A stretch of DNA of 53,511 nt from Byssovorax sp. (GTDB taxonomy: Bacteria; Myxococcota_A; Polyangia; Polyangiales; Polyangiaceae). Positions 33,022 to 41,743 of the stretch are shown here, in pieces. Positions within the stretch are counted from its first letter, which is position 1. Each line of letters begins with the position of its first letter. The notes below the pieces were generated by a model. That model worked only from the letters and a program-made list of their open reading frames with translations. It ran no database searches and was not told the origin of the DNA. The position numbers were made by a program, and so were the translations under genes. The stretch spans positions 1-53,511 of the forward strand of contig JANYGI010000185.1 in the NCBI GenBank assembly GCA_025362495.1. Direction: 5' to 3'.

Positions 33022-34023
33022 GTGCCCTCGCTCAAGGCGATTCGCAAGCGGATCGTAAGCGTCCAGTCGACGCAGAAGATCACCCGCGCCATGAAGATGG
33101 TCGCGGGGGCTCGGCTGAACAGGGCGCAGATCCGCATCACCGAGCTGCGGCCGTACGCCGTGAAGACGCAGGCCGTCCTCGCGTCGATCACGGCCGAGCC
33201 GAAGGCCGCCGCGGCTGCCGGCGAAGAGTCGGCGCTCGCGGTCATCGCCGACGGCGCGACCGAGATCGCCGAGAGCGTTGGCTACGAAGACAAGCCCGCT
33301 CACCCGCTCCTGGTCAAACGGGCCGAGAAGCGCGTGCTCCTGCTGGTGTTGACGAGCGACCGCGGCCTCTGCGGCGCCTTCAACACCAACATCAACAAGC
33401 GCGCCGAGCGCGAGTGGAAGACGCGCACGGCCGAGGGGCAAGACGTGCAGATGATCGTCGTGGGCCGCAAGGGCCGCGACTACATGACCCGTCGCGGCGC
33501 CCCGGTGCTCGAGTTCGTCTCCAACGTGTGGGACAAGCTCGGCCACGACACGGCGAAGATGATCGGCGCCAAGATCCTCGCGCCGTTCCTCACCAAGGAC
33601 GTCGAGGCTCGAGTCGACGCGATCTACGTCATCTACAGCGAGTTCAAGAGCGCGATGACCCAGGTGGTGACGTGCGAGCCCCTGCTCCCCGTCGCTCCGG
33701 CCGGCGTCCCGGCGGGCAACACCAAGCCTGTCGACGTGGTCGAAGGCGGCGAGTGGGTCGGTACGGAGTTCATCTTCGAGCCGACCCGTGAGGCCCTGCT
33801 CACGCAGCTCATGCCGATGTACCTCGACATCTCGATCCTCCGCGCTCTCTACGAGTCCCAGGCCAGCGAGCTCGGCGCTCGCATGACGGCCATGGACGCG
33901 GCGACCAAGAACGCCAAGGAGATGATCGGCTCGCTCACGCTGCAGTACAACAAGGCTCGCCAGGCCGCGATCACCAAGGAGCTCATGGAGATCATCGGCG
34001 GCAGCGAGGCCATCAAGGAGTAG
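33022..34023 (+). CDS. atpG: ATP synthase F1 subunit gamma
   Basis: The 333-residue gamma subunit (usually about 290) is the central rotor shaft. N-terminal KAIRKRIVSVQSTQKITRAM and KMVAGARL, and C-terminal MDAATKNAKEMIGSLTLQYN with KARQAAIT, are typical. The SDRGLCGAFN block is in the middle. An Ala-rich region (~60-90) and a short linker near the VPAGNTKPVDV segment make it longer than usual. GTG at 33022 lies three bases after the atpA stop. The operon ends here: atpD (beta) and atpC (epsilon) are not found before the hairpin at 34035, so they must be elsewhere. Confidence 0.93.
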   Translation: MPSLKAIRKRIVSVQSTQKITRAMKMVAGARLNRAQIRITELRPYAVKTQAVLASITAEPKAAAAAGEESALAVIADGATEIAESVGYEDKPAHPLLVKRAEKRVLLLVLTSDRGLCGAFNTNINKRAEREWKTRTAEGQDVQMIVVGRKGRDYMTRRGAPVLEFVSNVWDKLGHDTAKMIGAKILAPFLTKDVEARVDAIYVIYSEFKSAMTQVVTCEPLLPVAPAGVPAGNTKPVDVVEGGEWVGTEFIFEPTREALLTQLMPMYLDISILRALYESQASELGARMTAMDAATKNAKEMIGSLTLQYNKARQAAITKELMEIIGGSEAIKE

Positions 34024-34034
34024 CGCGTCCCCCT

Positions 34035-34064
34035 CGGCACGATCGATTTACTTCGATCGTGCCG
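34035..34064. terminator. Perfect 12-bp-stem hairpin after atpG, probable terminator
   Basis: CGGCACGATCGA (34035-34046) and TCGATCGTGCCG (34053-34064) form a perfect 12-bp stem with loop TTTACT, 11 bp after the atpG stop. There is no clear T-run downstream, as is common in GC-rich genomes. It covers a possible GTG start at 34059 for the next gene, which argues for a later start. Confidence 0.6.
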
Positions 34065-34082
34065 GGCACTACGTGCTTCATC

Positions 34083-34688
34083 GTGCTTCTTCCCATCAAT
34101 CCCAATACGCCCGAGCCCCGGAAGATCCAGCGGGCGGTCGACATCCTCCAGAAGGGTGGTGTCATCGGCTACCCGACGGACACCGTCTACGGCCTCGGCT
34201 GCGATCTGATGAACAAGCAGGCGATCGATCGCCTCTATCAGATCAAGGGGATGTCGCGGGACCAGAACCTCTCGTTCATCTGCCCGGATCTCGCCGACAT
34301 CGCCCGCTATGCCGTCGTCGAGAACGACGTCTATCGCGTGCTGAAGCGTTTCCTGCCGGGGCCCTATTGCTTCATCCTCACGGCGACCCGCGAGGTGCCG
34401 AAGATCGTGCAGATGAAGGCCAAGACGGTGGGGATCCGCGTGCCCAACAACCCGATCGCCATCGCCGTGGTGCGCGCGCTCGGGCGGCCGCTGATCAGCA
34501 CCACCGCGGCCCGCCACGGCGAAGCTCCGCTGGTGGATCCGTGGGAGATCGATCAGGAGTTCCCCGGGCTCGACCTGGTGATCGACGGCGAGGGCGGGGG
34601 GACCGTTCCGACGACCGTGGTGGATCTGAGTCACGGTGACGTGCGGATCGTCCGCGAGGGCGCGGGGCCGATCGACGGCTTCGATTGA
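34083..34688 (+). CDS. YciO/Sua5/YrdC-family threonylcarbamoyl-AMP synthase-like protein
   Basis: The 201-residue protein is a YrdC-domain protein of the YciO type. It contains the domain start QRAVDILQKGGVIGYPTDTV with YGLGCD, the KGMSRDQNLSFIC block, GPYCFILTATREVP and the RPLISTTAARH strand, then VVDLSHGDVRIVREGAG. YrdC/Sua5 proteins make threonylcarbamoyl-AMP for tRNA t6A; YciO relatives are less active. The GTG at 34083 is chosen because an earlier GTG at 34059 lies inside the terminator hairpin and YciO proteins normally have only a short N-terminus. It stands alone after the atp operon. tsaE is at the other end of the window. Confidence 0.85.
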   Translation: MLLPINPNTPEPRKIQRAVDILQKGGVIGYPTDTVYGLGCDLMNKQAIDRLYQIKGMSRDQNLSFICPDLADIARYAVVENDVYRVLKRFLPGPYCFILTATREVPKIVQMKAKTVGIRVPNNPIAIAVVRALGRPLISTTAARHGEAPLVDPWEIDQEFPGLDLVIDGEGGGTVPTTVVDLSHGDVRIVREGAGPIDGFD

Positions 34689-34705
34689 GCCTGTTCAACA
34701 GGCTC
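34687..34705. terminator. Hairpin between the YciO-like and SDR genes
   Basis: GAGCCTGT (34687-34694) pairs with ACAGGCTC (34698-34705) around TCA, overlapping the stop of the YciO-like gene. The genes on both sides converge here, so it may terminate transcription from both. Confidence 0.5.
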
Positions 34706-34717
34706 TGATAGCCTGTT

Positions 34718-35557
34718 TCAGGCGGCGCCCCACATGGCGCGGAAGGCCTTGGCGACCTCATCGGAGGCGGTGTTCACCGGCGCGACCAGGGCTGCGTCGT
34801 CGCCGAGCAGGGTGCGCAGCGGGCGCTGCCCATGAGGCTTGTCGAGGAGCGCCAGCAGGGCAGTGGCCAGGTCTTTCGGATCGGGGCCTCCCATGTTCCT
34901 GGCGATGTCGACGCCGATGCGCCCCATGCCCGCGAGATCGCCGTACTCCGCCGCCCGCTCCTTGTCGTCGGGCCACCCGATGCTGTGCATCAACCGGGTG
35001 CGGAAGAGCCCCGGCTCCAGGATGAGCACGTCGACCCCCAGCGTCGCGAGCTCGTTGTAGTAACTCTCGGCCATCATCTCGAGGGCGGCCTTGGAAGCAC
35101 AGTAATGGGCGGAGTTGGGCATCAAGGTCCGGCCACCCATGCTCGACATGAACACCAGCGTCCCGGAGCGGCGCCGGCGCATGTCGGGCAGCGCGGCGCG
35201 ACAGAGGCGCTGCGGCCCGAAGTAGTTGGTCTCGAAGAGCTGCTTGCTCTGCTCGACGGTGCTGCACTCGGCGAGCCCGGCGATCGAGATCCCGGCGTTG
35301 TTCACCAGCACGTCGATGTGCCCGGCCTTCTCCATCACGGCGGCGACCGCGGAGTCCACCGAGGCGTCGTCGGTCACGTCGAGCGCGACCACGGGGATCG
35401 CGAGCGCGGCGAGCTCGTCCCGCGCCGCGCGATTCTTGCCCTCGGGATCGCGCATCCCCGCGAAGGCCACGTACCCGTTTTGCGCCAGCGTCTCCACGAT
35501 GGCTCGCCCGAGCCCCGTGCTCGCCCCCGTCACCAGCGCTACCTTCTTGTCCACCAT
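34718..35557 (-). CDS. Short-chain dehydrogenase/reductase (SDR)
   Basis: The 279-residue protein is a classical SDR: TGASTGLGRAI cofactor loop near the N-terminus, DVTDD at the adenine site, NNAGIS, a catalytic Ser region (GTLVFMSSMGGRT) and YCASK with the catalytic Tyr and Lys. An Arg after the first strand (GMRDPEG) leaves NADP as the likely cofactor. The Ile/Leu-rich C-terminus (LEPGLFRTRLMHS) is normal for the family. The substrate is not predictable. It starts at 35557 (ATG of MVDKKVALVTG) and is convergent with the YciO-like gene. Confidence 0.93.
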   Translation of the reverse strand: MVDKKVALVTGASTGLGRAIVETLAQNGYVAFAGMRDPEGKNRAARDELAALAIPVVALDVTDDASVDSAVAAVMEKAGHIDVLVNNAGISIAGLAECSTVEQSKQLFETNYFGPQRLCRAALPDMRRRRSGTLVFMSSMGGRTLMPNSAHYCASKAALEMMAESYYNELATLGVDVLILEPGLFRTRLMHSIGWPDDKERAAEYGDLAGMGRIGVDIARNMGGPDPKDLATALLALLDKPHGQRPLRTLLGDDAALVAPVNTASDEVAKAFRAMWGAA

Positions 35558-35726
35558 CGCTGCCTCCGTTGCGTCGAGGCTACACCCGTGCTCGACGGGG
35601 CGAGGTTACCATTCTCCGCGCGCGGGAGGGAGGGTTGGCGGGGGTGAGCGCTTGGCGGGTATGCGACAAATCCTGCGGATGTGCTGGTTTGCGAGGTGCG
35701 TGGGAGTCGGACAATCGGTGCGTGAG

Positions 35727-36359
35727 TCAGCGCTTGCGTGGGTGCTTCGTGCGGGCGGGCTCGGGTTCCCGGACGAAGTCTTCCTCGGTCGTGATCGGGA
35801 GCAGACGACCCGCGGCGATACGATGGTTCATCAGGAACAGCTTTGTCGCCGGGGTCAGCTTGAGAAGCTCGATCCTGCCTCTCATCCTGTTTCGTACCTT
35901 GTCCTCGAGCGCGCTCATGCCAAAAGGATCCTTCGTGGCTCGGGCGTCGGCCGACGGTGGCTCTTTGAGGACGAAGAACAAGTGCAATCGCGGAGGAGCG
36001 ACTGGCCGGGTATGCCACTCGTCCGGCACGCATTCGCTCACGCTCGGGCCATAGGGCAGTCCGTACCACATCGACGCGAGGAGGAGCAGGCAGTCCGTCG
36101 CCTTCTGGGCGCACTCGTTCACATAATGCTCGGCGACGAAAGGAGCCGTTGAGTAGTCTTTCACCTCCAGCAGGTTCATCGTCTGTGCTGGTTCGTCCCA
36201 CCACGCGAAGTCCATCTCGTGAACGCCGAAGCGCTTGAAGAGCGTGTCGGCGAGCGCGCTGTCCGAAAGGCGGAAGGCGTGCTCGTGCGGCGGATTGAAG
36301 AGGAAGCCCGGTTCGATGTGATTCTTCGCAGGGTCGAGGAATACCGGCATGAGCGTCAC
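35727..36359 (-). CDS. Putative PD-(D/E)XK-like protein paired with the AAA ATPase
   Basis: The 210-residue protein is not recognised as a named family. It has a likely PD-(D/E)XK arrangement: Asp in HEMDFAWWDEP, then after about ten residues LLEVKDYS (E-x-K), followed by a helix with NECAQKATDCLLLLASMW. This is the restriction-endonuclease-like pattern of nucleases. A basic C-terminal region (DKVRNRMRGRIELLKL; PARTKHPRKR) would suit nucleic-acid contact. GTG at 36359 overlaps the stop of the ATPase gene by four bases; an ATG nine bases later (36350) is an alternative. The pairing suggests a two-gene defence or repair-like cassette. The nuclease assignment is inference from motif spacing. Confidence 0.55.
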   Translation of the reverse strand: MTLMPVFLDPAKNHIEPGFLFNPPHEHAFRLSDSALADTLFKRFGVHEMDFAWWDEPAQTMNLLEVKDYSTAPFVAEHYVNECAQKATDCLLLLASMWYGLPYGPSVSECVPDEWHTRPVAPPRLHLFFVLKEPPSADARATKDPFGMSALEDKVRNRMRGRIELLKLTPATKLFLMNHRIAAGRLLPITTEEDFVREPEPARTKHPRKR

Positions 36360-37414
36360 TTCCCCAGGCGCTGCATATCGACGTTGTACCCCTCTTCGTA
36401 GAGCCGGAGCGATTCGTCGATGATCGGGTTCTCGGGCATACCGTCGCGCATATCGCTGAACTGGGCTTCGATCTCCTCGCCGCTTCGCGTGAGCGAGCAG
36501 AAGGGGATGCTCATCTGGTGGCGCTTGGCGAGGATCTCGAGCTTCTTGAGGACGAAGTAGCTGTGGGTCGCGAGGTAGATCTGGACGCCGGCCTGCGCGA
36601 GGCTGAAGAGCATCTCGGTGAAGACGGAGATCGCCCTCGGGTGGAGGTTCGTCTCCGGCTCGTCGAGGAAGAGGATCGTGCCTTTGGTGAGGCTCCGGTT
36701 CTTGATCAGATTGGTCAGGATGCCAATCTTTTTGATCCCATCTGCCGTCTGCGGCATGGTGTACGTCTGATCCCCACGCTGGAATAAGAATTCATCGGAG
36801 ATGCCCTTCCTGACGATCTGCCCTCCGACGAACTCATCAAGCCCATCCGCGATTGTCAGAAGCTCTGGAAATATATCGCCCTGAGTCGGAGGTACTCGCA
36901 GGAGCTTGAGCAGATCGTAGTAAGTGTCGTCGAAGCCATAGATCTCATACTTCCCACGGCTGATTTCGATGGCCGCAAAGATGGTCAGCACCTCTTTTGG
37001 AGGCAAGAAGATAGCGCTCGTGTTCGTGCCAGGCTGCCGAGAGAATCCGGTGACGAGGATGCGCTTGGTCCCTTGCTTGGGGAGAGTCCTCTGGAACGCA
37101 CACGAATACGCCTTCCCCGCGAGCAGCGCTTCGACCCGCAGGCTCGTCTCGCCGTTCGTGATCAGCGCGTCCAGACTTTGGGGCTGGAATGTCCACCGGA
37201 GCTTGCCGGTAAAAGCTATTTGTGCGTCGACTCGGGAGGTCCCTGCGTTCCTGGCCGCGTTCATCTCGACGGTCTTGGCGATGGCGTATAGCACCTTGAG
37301 CAGGTGCGACTTGCCCGTGTCGTTCTCCCCGACGACGACGTTGATCTGCCCGTGCTCCGACCAGTGGAAGTCCGAGAACGCCGCGAAGTTCTTGAGGTGG
37401 ACGTCGGTGAACAC
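36356..37414 (-). CDS. SMC/RecF-like AAA_15-type ATPase
   Basis: The 352-residue protein is an ABC-type ATPase of the RecF/SMC/OLD group: N-terminal FTDVHLKNFAAFSDFHW with Walker A VVGENDTGKSHLLK, a middle with signature-like QTADGIKKIGILTNLI, Walker B TILFLDEPETNLHPRA and H-loop YLATHSYFVLK. Such ATPases are partners of nucleases in several bacterial anti-phage systems (PtuA in Septu, AriA in PARIS, GajA-like OLD), but the pair here is not a known one that I can identify. Codon use is visibly less GC-rich than neighbours (for example around 36,780-36,960), suggesting recent acquisition. GTG at 37414 begins the frame. Its partner gene overlaps its end by four bases. Confidence 0.85.
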   Translation of the reverse strand: MFTDVHLKNFAAFSDFHWSEHGQINVVVGENDTGKSHLLKVLYAIAKTVEMNAARNAGTSRVDAQIAFTGKLRWTFQPQSLDALITNGETSLRVEALLAGKAYSCAFQRTLPKQGTKRILVTGFSRQPGTNTSAIFLPPKEVLTIFAAIEISRGKYEIYGFDDTYYDLLKLLRVPPTQGDIFPELLTIADGLDEFVGGQIVRKGISDEFLFQRGDQTYTMPQTADGIKKIGILTNLIKNRSLTKGTILFLDEPETNLHPRAISVFTEMLFSLAQAGVQIYLATHSYFVLKKLEILAKRHQMSIPFCSLTRSGEEIEAQFSDMRDGMPENPIIDESLRLYEEGYNVDMQRLGK

Positions 37415-37626
37415 GCGCCATTTCTAGGCCGAAGCGCCGCCGGGGTCCAGTCCCACGCTTACCTTCTCGGGCCAGGTGCAGGGCGGAGCCCACGCGCCGC
37501 TCAGAGAGGCGAGCCCGGCCGCGCGCCCGTCGATGCAGCCCGCGGATCCAGAGAGAGGACCCAGCCTGGATTTTTGCTCGTGCGCCCTCTTGCGCGTCCC
37601 GCGTGTTCCCGCATAGCCTCGCTTCC

Positions 37627-38580
37627 ATGGCAACCACAAAGACGAAGAAGCCGCCTGCCGCGCCCACGCCGAGCAGGAAATCCCCCGCGGCGAAGCCGGC
37701 GCCACAGGAGACCACGTCTCCCGCTTACAACCCATCCACGGGCCGCGCCACCCTCGCAAGCCTCCTCCCCCGCTGGCCCGCCCTCGATCCCAAGCACCGC
37801 CGAGCCTTCCAGAAGCTCGGAAACGATCTCGATCGTAGCAAGCTCGGAGCCCGCACCAAGGGCATCGGCGTCCTCCAGGACGGCATCACCTGGGCAACGC
37901 AGATGGACGCCGCCCTCCGCCAGTATGGCGCCGGCGCTCTCAAGTCCTACTCCCCCGCTCGTTACGTCTACTTCCTCGAATCCCTCACCTTGCTCGCCGC
38001 AGAGCTCAATGTCGTTCGAACGAAGAACAAGAACGTCGGCGCCGTGCGTGGCACGGCCGCCTCGCGCCGCGACGAGGCGCTCACCGCGCGTGACAATCTC
38101 CTGAGCCCACTCCGGACCTTCGCTGGATCGCGCACCCCGGAGGGCGACCTGCTGGATGAAGCGGTCGGAACAATCGATCTCGACGACCACCTCGGCGAGT
38201 CGCTCGCCAACCTCGCCGCCCTCGCCCGAACGTGGCTCGCGCTGAAAGACGACGACTCGGTGTTTCTCGCGGCCGAAGCGGGGCTCACCGCTGATCTCGC
38301 GACGGCGGCAGTCGACGCGGCCAAGGCGCTCACCGGCTCGGCCGCGGGCGCAAAGCTGGAGGGTTACGTCGTTGGCAACGATCCCCCGTTCGTCAACCTC
38401 GCCGAAGGTGGCGTTCTCCTGGAGATGAAGGAAGCCATGCGTCTCTTCGGTGAGGCGAACGCGAAGCACCCCGCGGTGAAGAAGCTCACTCCCGGCGCGG
38501 CGACACGCGGTGTGCTGGGCCGGCGCACCGCGAAGGCACCGGAACCCGGGCCGGTGGCAGCGAAGCCGGTCACGCCGTAG
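37627..38580 (+). CDS. Hypothetical helical protein with Lys/Pro-rich N-terminus
   Basis: The 317-residue product is not recognised. The first ~45 residues are Lys/Pro/Ala-rich (KTKKPPAAPTPSRKSPAAK), the middle is helical, with ARDNLLSPLRTFAG and then DEAVGTIDLDDHLGESLANL, LAALARTW. The tail is again Ala/Pro/Lys-rich. The middle resembles the 280-aa protein at 42.8 kb in spacing of R(D/E)xLL, a Gly-containing turn, an 'I..G.G..D'-like step, and LAxL...W, so the two may be paralogues. ATG at 37627 is used. Divergent from the ATPase gene with 212 bp between. The 21-bp tandem array starts immediately after its TAG. Confidence 0.6.
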   Translation: MATTKTKKPPAAPTPSRKSPAAKPAPQETTSPAYNPSTGRATLASLLPRWPALDPKHRRAFQKLGNDLDRSKLGARTKGIGVLQDGITWATQMDAALRQYGAGALKSYSPARYVYFLESLTLLAAELNVVRTKNKNVGAVRGTAASRRDEALTARDNLLSPLRTFAGSRTPEGDLLDEAVGTIDLDDHLGESLANLAALARTWLALKDDDSVFLAAEAGLTADLATAAVDAAKALTGSAAGAKLEGYVVGNDPPFVNLAEGGVLLEMKEAMRLFGEANAKHPAVKKLTPGAATRGVLGRRTAKAPEPGPVAAKPVTP

Positions 38581-38685
38581 CGGTAAGCGGTCGCGGGGGC
38601 GCGGTAAGCGGTCGCCGGGGCGCGGTAAGCGCCAATGGGAGCACAGTCGCCGACCGGCGGGGCGCGGTAAGCACTGGGCCCCACC
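38581..38685. repeat. Tandem array of five 21-bp units
   Basis: Units start at 38581, 38602, 38623, 38644 and 38665. The first two are CGGTAAGCGGTCGC(G/C)GGGGCG and the others keep CGGTAAGC (third and fifth) or diverge (fourth, which keeps CGGGGCG). The array begins right after the stop of the upstream gene and precedes the Uma2 pseudogene. The period of 21 bp is two helical turns. There are no CRISPR-like spacers. Confidence 0.75.
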
Positions 38686-38731
38686 GTTCGCCCTCGCGCG
38701 GAGCCCCCGCCTTTGGTGCTAGGATCTGCCC

Positions 38732-38930
38732 GTGACCCAGAGCGCGCTCACCGTAGCCCCCAACGCGCCGCCGATGTCGCTGGCCGAGTGAGAGTCCTTG
38801 CCGGAAGACGAGCCGGGCGAGCTCGTCGACGGCCGGCTCGAGCAAGAAGAGGTGTCGAGCTTCGTTCACGCGCTGATCGTCGTCTGGTTCGCCAGCCTGC
38901 TGCGCGCCTGGGCCTCGCGGCACTCGTCGA
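38732..38930 (+). pseudogene. Truncated Uma2-family endonuclease pseudogene with in-frame stop
   Basis: Reading from GTG 38732 gives an N-terminus that ends ...MSLAE, a TGA stop, then ESLPEDEPGELVDGRL, EQEEVSSFVHALIVVWFASL and LRAW. This is the start of the Uma2 (DUF820) family, which normally has LAEWxxLPEDEPGELVDG; TGA therefore replaces the Trp codon TGG by one base. The similarity ends near 38920-38930, where the antisense FG-GAP gene end begins (its FDECRE codons), so the rest of the Uma2 gene is missing. It is a remnant, probably fused to the neighbouring gene by recombination. Uma2 proteins are predicted PD-(D/E)XK nucleases of unknown role. Confidence 0.7.
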
Positions 38931-40848
38931 ACGACTGCGGAGAGGCCTTGACGCCGACGTCGGCGCGGAGGCCGTCGTTGGCCACCATCGGATCGAGATC
39001 GAAGCGGAACAGCTCCGCTTCGCCAGGCGCGAGCGACTTGTCCGTCGTGGCCTTGGCGAGCTCCACGCCGACGCCCATGCCGCCCGACAGGACGACGGGT
39101 ACGCCGAGGGGCGCCCGGGCTCGACCGATGTTGCGCACCGTCACGAGGAAGCTGCTGTCGCTGGTGCACGAGGTCACGAGGGCGACGTCGAGATCGACAG
39201 CGTCGCTGTTCGCCGCCGCCTCGCGGAAGCCGTGGAGCAGCGCCCCCTCGAATGCAGGGATGTGGCCAGTCTCGAGGATGTTGATCCCGTGATAGCCATG
39301 CTCGTTCCAGATCCTACCCGTCTTTGCGTAGCCCGGCGCGCCGAGGACGCGGATACCCGCGTTCTTTTGACCACCGCAGGTGAAGCCGCTCATGGCGCTG
39401 GCGACGAGGACGATCTCGGCCCGATCATCGCCCGTCACGTCGGCCACGACCGGGAACGCCAGGCCCGCCGCGCCGGTGTTGCACAGGGTGAACACCTCGG
39501 CTCCGGTCGCGCCCGCGAAGACGCGCAAGGACGTCTCGTCGGCGATCAGCACCTCGCTCTTGCCGTCACCGTCGAAGGCCGACAGGCCCGCTCGGCGCGC
39601 CGTGCAGGTGGCGGCCTGACTGGCCCAGAGGATCGTCTCCTCGGTGGGCACTCCGGCCTCGAGGAGCGCCGTGCCGCTGAAGGCGAGGATCCCGTGTCCG
39701 CTCGCCACCGCGACGTCGAGCCCGCCGTCGCCGTCGAGATCGGCGATCACCGGCGCGCCGCCGCCCTCGAAGGAGCCAGGCACGCTCGGAGCGCAGGAGT
39801 CGCCGAGCGGCCCGTCGAGATCGAGCCCGTCGCGAACGACGGTGAACCCCGCGGGATCCGAGGGATTGAGCCGCCACACCGTGAGCGTGTGATCGCCCAC
39901 GGCCCCGCCGGTCGCGACGATCTCGAGGAGGCCATCGCCGTCGAGGTCGGCCACGGCGGCAAACCCGGCTGCGAGGCCGCGGTCGGCCACGACCTTGCCA
40001 TTGTAATCGTAGACGCGTGATCCGGTGACGATGGCGAGCGAGGCGCCCTTCTGGCCGGTGAGATTGGCAATCACCACCGGGGCGTCGTTCGCCGGCGCGA
40101 GCGTGTGGAGGATCGCGCCCGTCTTGCCGTCGAGGATGCTCGACTCGATCACGATCTCGACCTGACCGTCGCCGTCGAGATCGGCTATCGCGGGGGCCTT
40201 GCAGGCCGTGGTGGGCGGGCTGAGCCAGAATTCGGTCCCGTCGGCCCGGTAGGCGCGGACGCGGTGATCGAGGGTGCAAACGACGATCTCGTTGTCCGTG
40301 GAGCTGTCGATATCGTCGGCGGCAGCGGAGCGTGGCGGACTGGCAAGCACGACGCGGCTTCGGTCTCGTCCTTCAGGCAGTCCGGCGGCTTCGGGAGGCA
40401 AAGCCCCGTTTGCGGGGTGGGCTCGCAGGTCGCCGCGTCGGACGGCGGCGAGGGAGCCCCGAGCGTGTAGTCACAGACGCTGCCGACGGCGCAATCGCTC
40501 GTCCCATGGCAGGTGTTACCGGGCGAAGCGCAGTGGTCGAAGGCGCAGAGCTGGTCGGCTCCGCAGCAGGCGCCCCCGCAGAGGACGGCCGTGCAACAGA
40601 CGTTGTCGCTGGAGCAGACGCCGCCGCCGGCGCACGCGCCCCCCCGGGGCGCAAAGGCTGCTCCCACCGCTGCCGCTGGTGACGTTGAACGAGCCGCCGA
40701 GGCCGAATCCAGAGCCACCACCGAGATTGAGGCCGCTGAAGTCACAGGCCTGCTTCGGCCCGAAGCTGCAGCCGTCGTTGCACGAGCAACCAGCGGTGTT
40801 GCTGACGGCGAAGCCCAGGAAGAGGAAGAAAAGATAAAATCGACGCAT
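38866..40848 (-). pseudogene. Frameshifted FG-GAP (VCBS-like) lipoprotein gene
   Basis: The gene reads in three frames. It begins at 40848 with MRRFYLFFLFLGFAVSNTA-GC, a lipoprotein signal, then a Gly-rich stretch. Near 40640, at a long C/G run, the protein jumps to a frame rich in Cys (GGGVCSSDNVCCTAVLCGG, ACCGADQLC). Between about 40340 and 40375 it jumps again to the frame of the large C-terminal region with FG-GAP repeats (IADLDGDGQVEIV, VADLDGDGLLEIV, IADLDGDGGLDVA), ending at 38866. The C-terminus is also fused to the Uma2 remnant. FG-GAP/VCBS propellers are surface adhesion or scaffold modules. The shifts may be genuine decay or homopolymer sequencing errors. Confidence 0.65.
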
Positions 40849-41027
40849 CGAGGCGGCGCGGAGCAAGAGGCGCACCAGCGCTGGTGGCGCGCGGAACTGT
40901 TTTATTTGAAGTGAATGCGAGCAGCGCGGGGGCGCGGGGGCGTGGCGGATGGATCAGGCTCGTCGGCGCGGCGTCTCGGCCGGAGCGCCCGGGGTGCCTG
41001 GCCGACTCGCCCTCTCCGCGACGCTCA

Positions 41028-41528
41028 CTACTTCTGAAAGGTCGGTTTGCAGGTGCCCGAGACGGGCTCGCAGAACCAGGGCGAGGGCGGCGGCGGAGGG
41101 CAGGTGAAGCAACTGAACGGACCGCAGCCGGCGCTCGCCCAGGTCTTGAAAGCCATGGTCGCGAGCTGCGCCGCGTCGATGGCCGAGTCGTTGGCGACGA
41201 CCACGCAGCCGCAGGTGTCGATCGCCGTGTTCGTCCCGCTGCACTGAGGGACGCTGAGCGCCGGGTTGCACGCTTGCGCGGCCGCCAGGGTCGCGTTCAC
41301 GTCGGCTTCCAGCCCCGAGCAGGCGCCCGGGCCGCCGCCCGGCCCGCTCTGCGCCGCCGACGAGCCGATACCGACGGAGACGGTGACGCCGGGAGCGCCC
41401 CCCGCGCCGCCGCCGCCGGTCGCGCCCGAGGACTCGACGACCACCTTCCCGCCACAGGCCGCCGAGAGCGCGGCGAGCGAGGCCAGAAGAAGCGTGATGC
41501 GGAGCCCGGGACGACGACGTGAGATCAT
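41028..41528 (-). CDS. Small Cys-rich lipoprotein with Gly-rich linker
   Basis: The 166-residue product has a signal and lipobox (ITLLLASLAALSAAC, C near residue 25), a linker of Gly/Ala/Ser (SSGATGGGGAGGAPG), and a Cys-rich mature region: CSGLEADVNATLAAAQAC, CSGTNTAIDTCGC, and a final CGPFSCFTCPPPPPSPWFC, EPVSGTCK. Cysteines probably form disulfides in the periplasm or at the cell surface. ATG at 41528 gives the signal. The layout (lipobox, Gly-rich linker, Cys-rich domain) matches the lipoproteins at 49.7 kb and 50.2 kb. Between it and the FG-GAP gene (40849-41027) nothing was seen. Function unknown. Confidence 0.75.
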   Translation of the reverse strand: MISRRRPGLRITLLLASLAALSAACGGKVVVESSGATGGGGAGGAPGVTVSVGIGSSAAQSGPGGGPGACSGLEADVNATLAAAQACNPALSVPQCSGTNTAIDTCGCVVVANDSAIDAAQLATMAFKTWASAGCGPFSCFTCPPPPPSPWFCEPVSGTCKPTFQK

Positions 41529-41743
41529 GAGCAATCCTCCGATAAGGGAAATACGGCGGGACCATAGCACTGCCGTACCAGCCGCGGGCTTCTGATGGCG
41601 CGTGGCCAGCGGCGGTTCACCGGCGCTCGCGCCTCGTCGGCGTGGTCTCCCCGGAGCGGAGGGGTGAATCGAGAGGGCATCTCGCAGGATGTAGGCGGAC
41701 CTGGCACGCGCACTGCATTGCTCGCAGCGTGGAGGACACGACA

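Noticed and set aside
34059-34082. GTG 34059 as start of the YciO-like gene
   Set aside because: It lies inside the perfect 12-bp-stem hairpin after atpG, so translation from it is unlikely.
38581-38685. CRISPR array
   Set aside because: The period is 21 bp without spacers.
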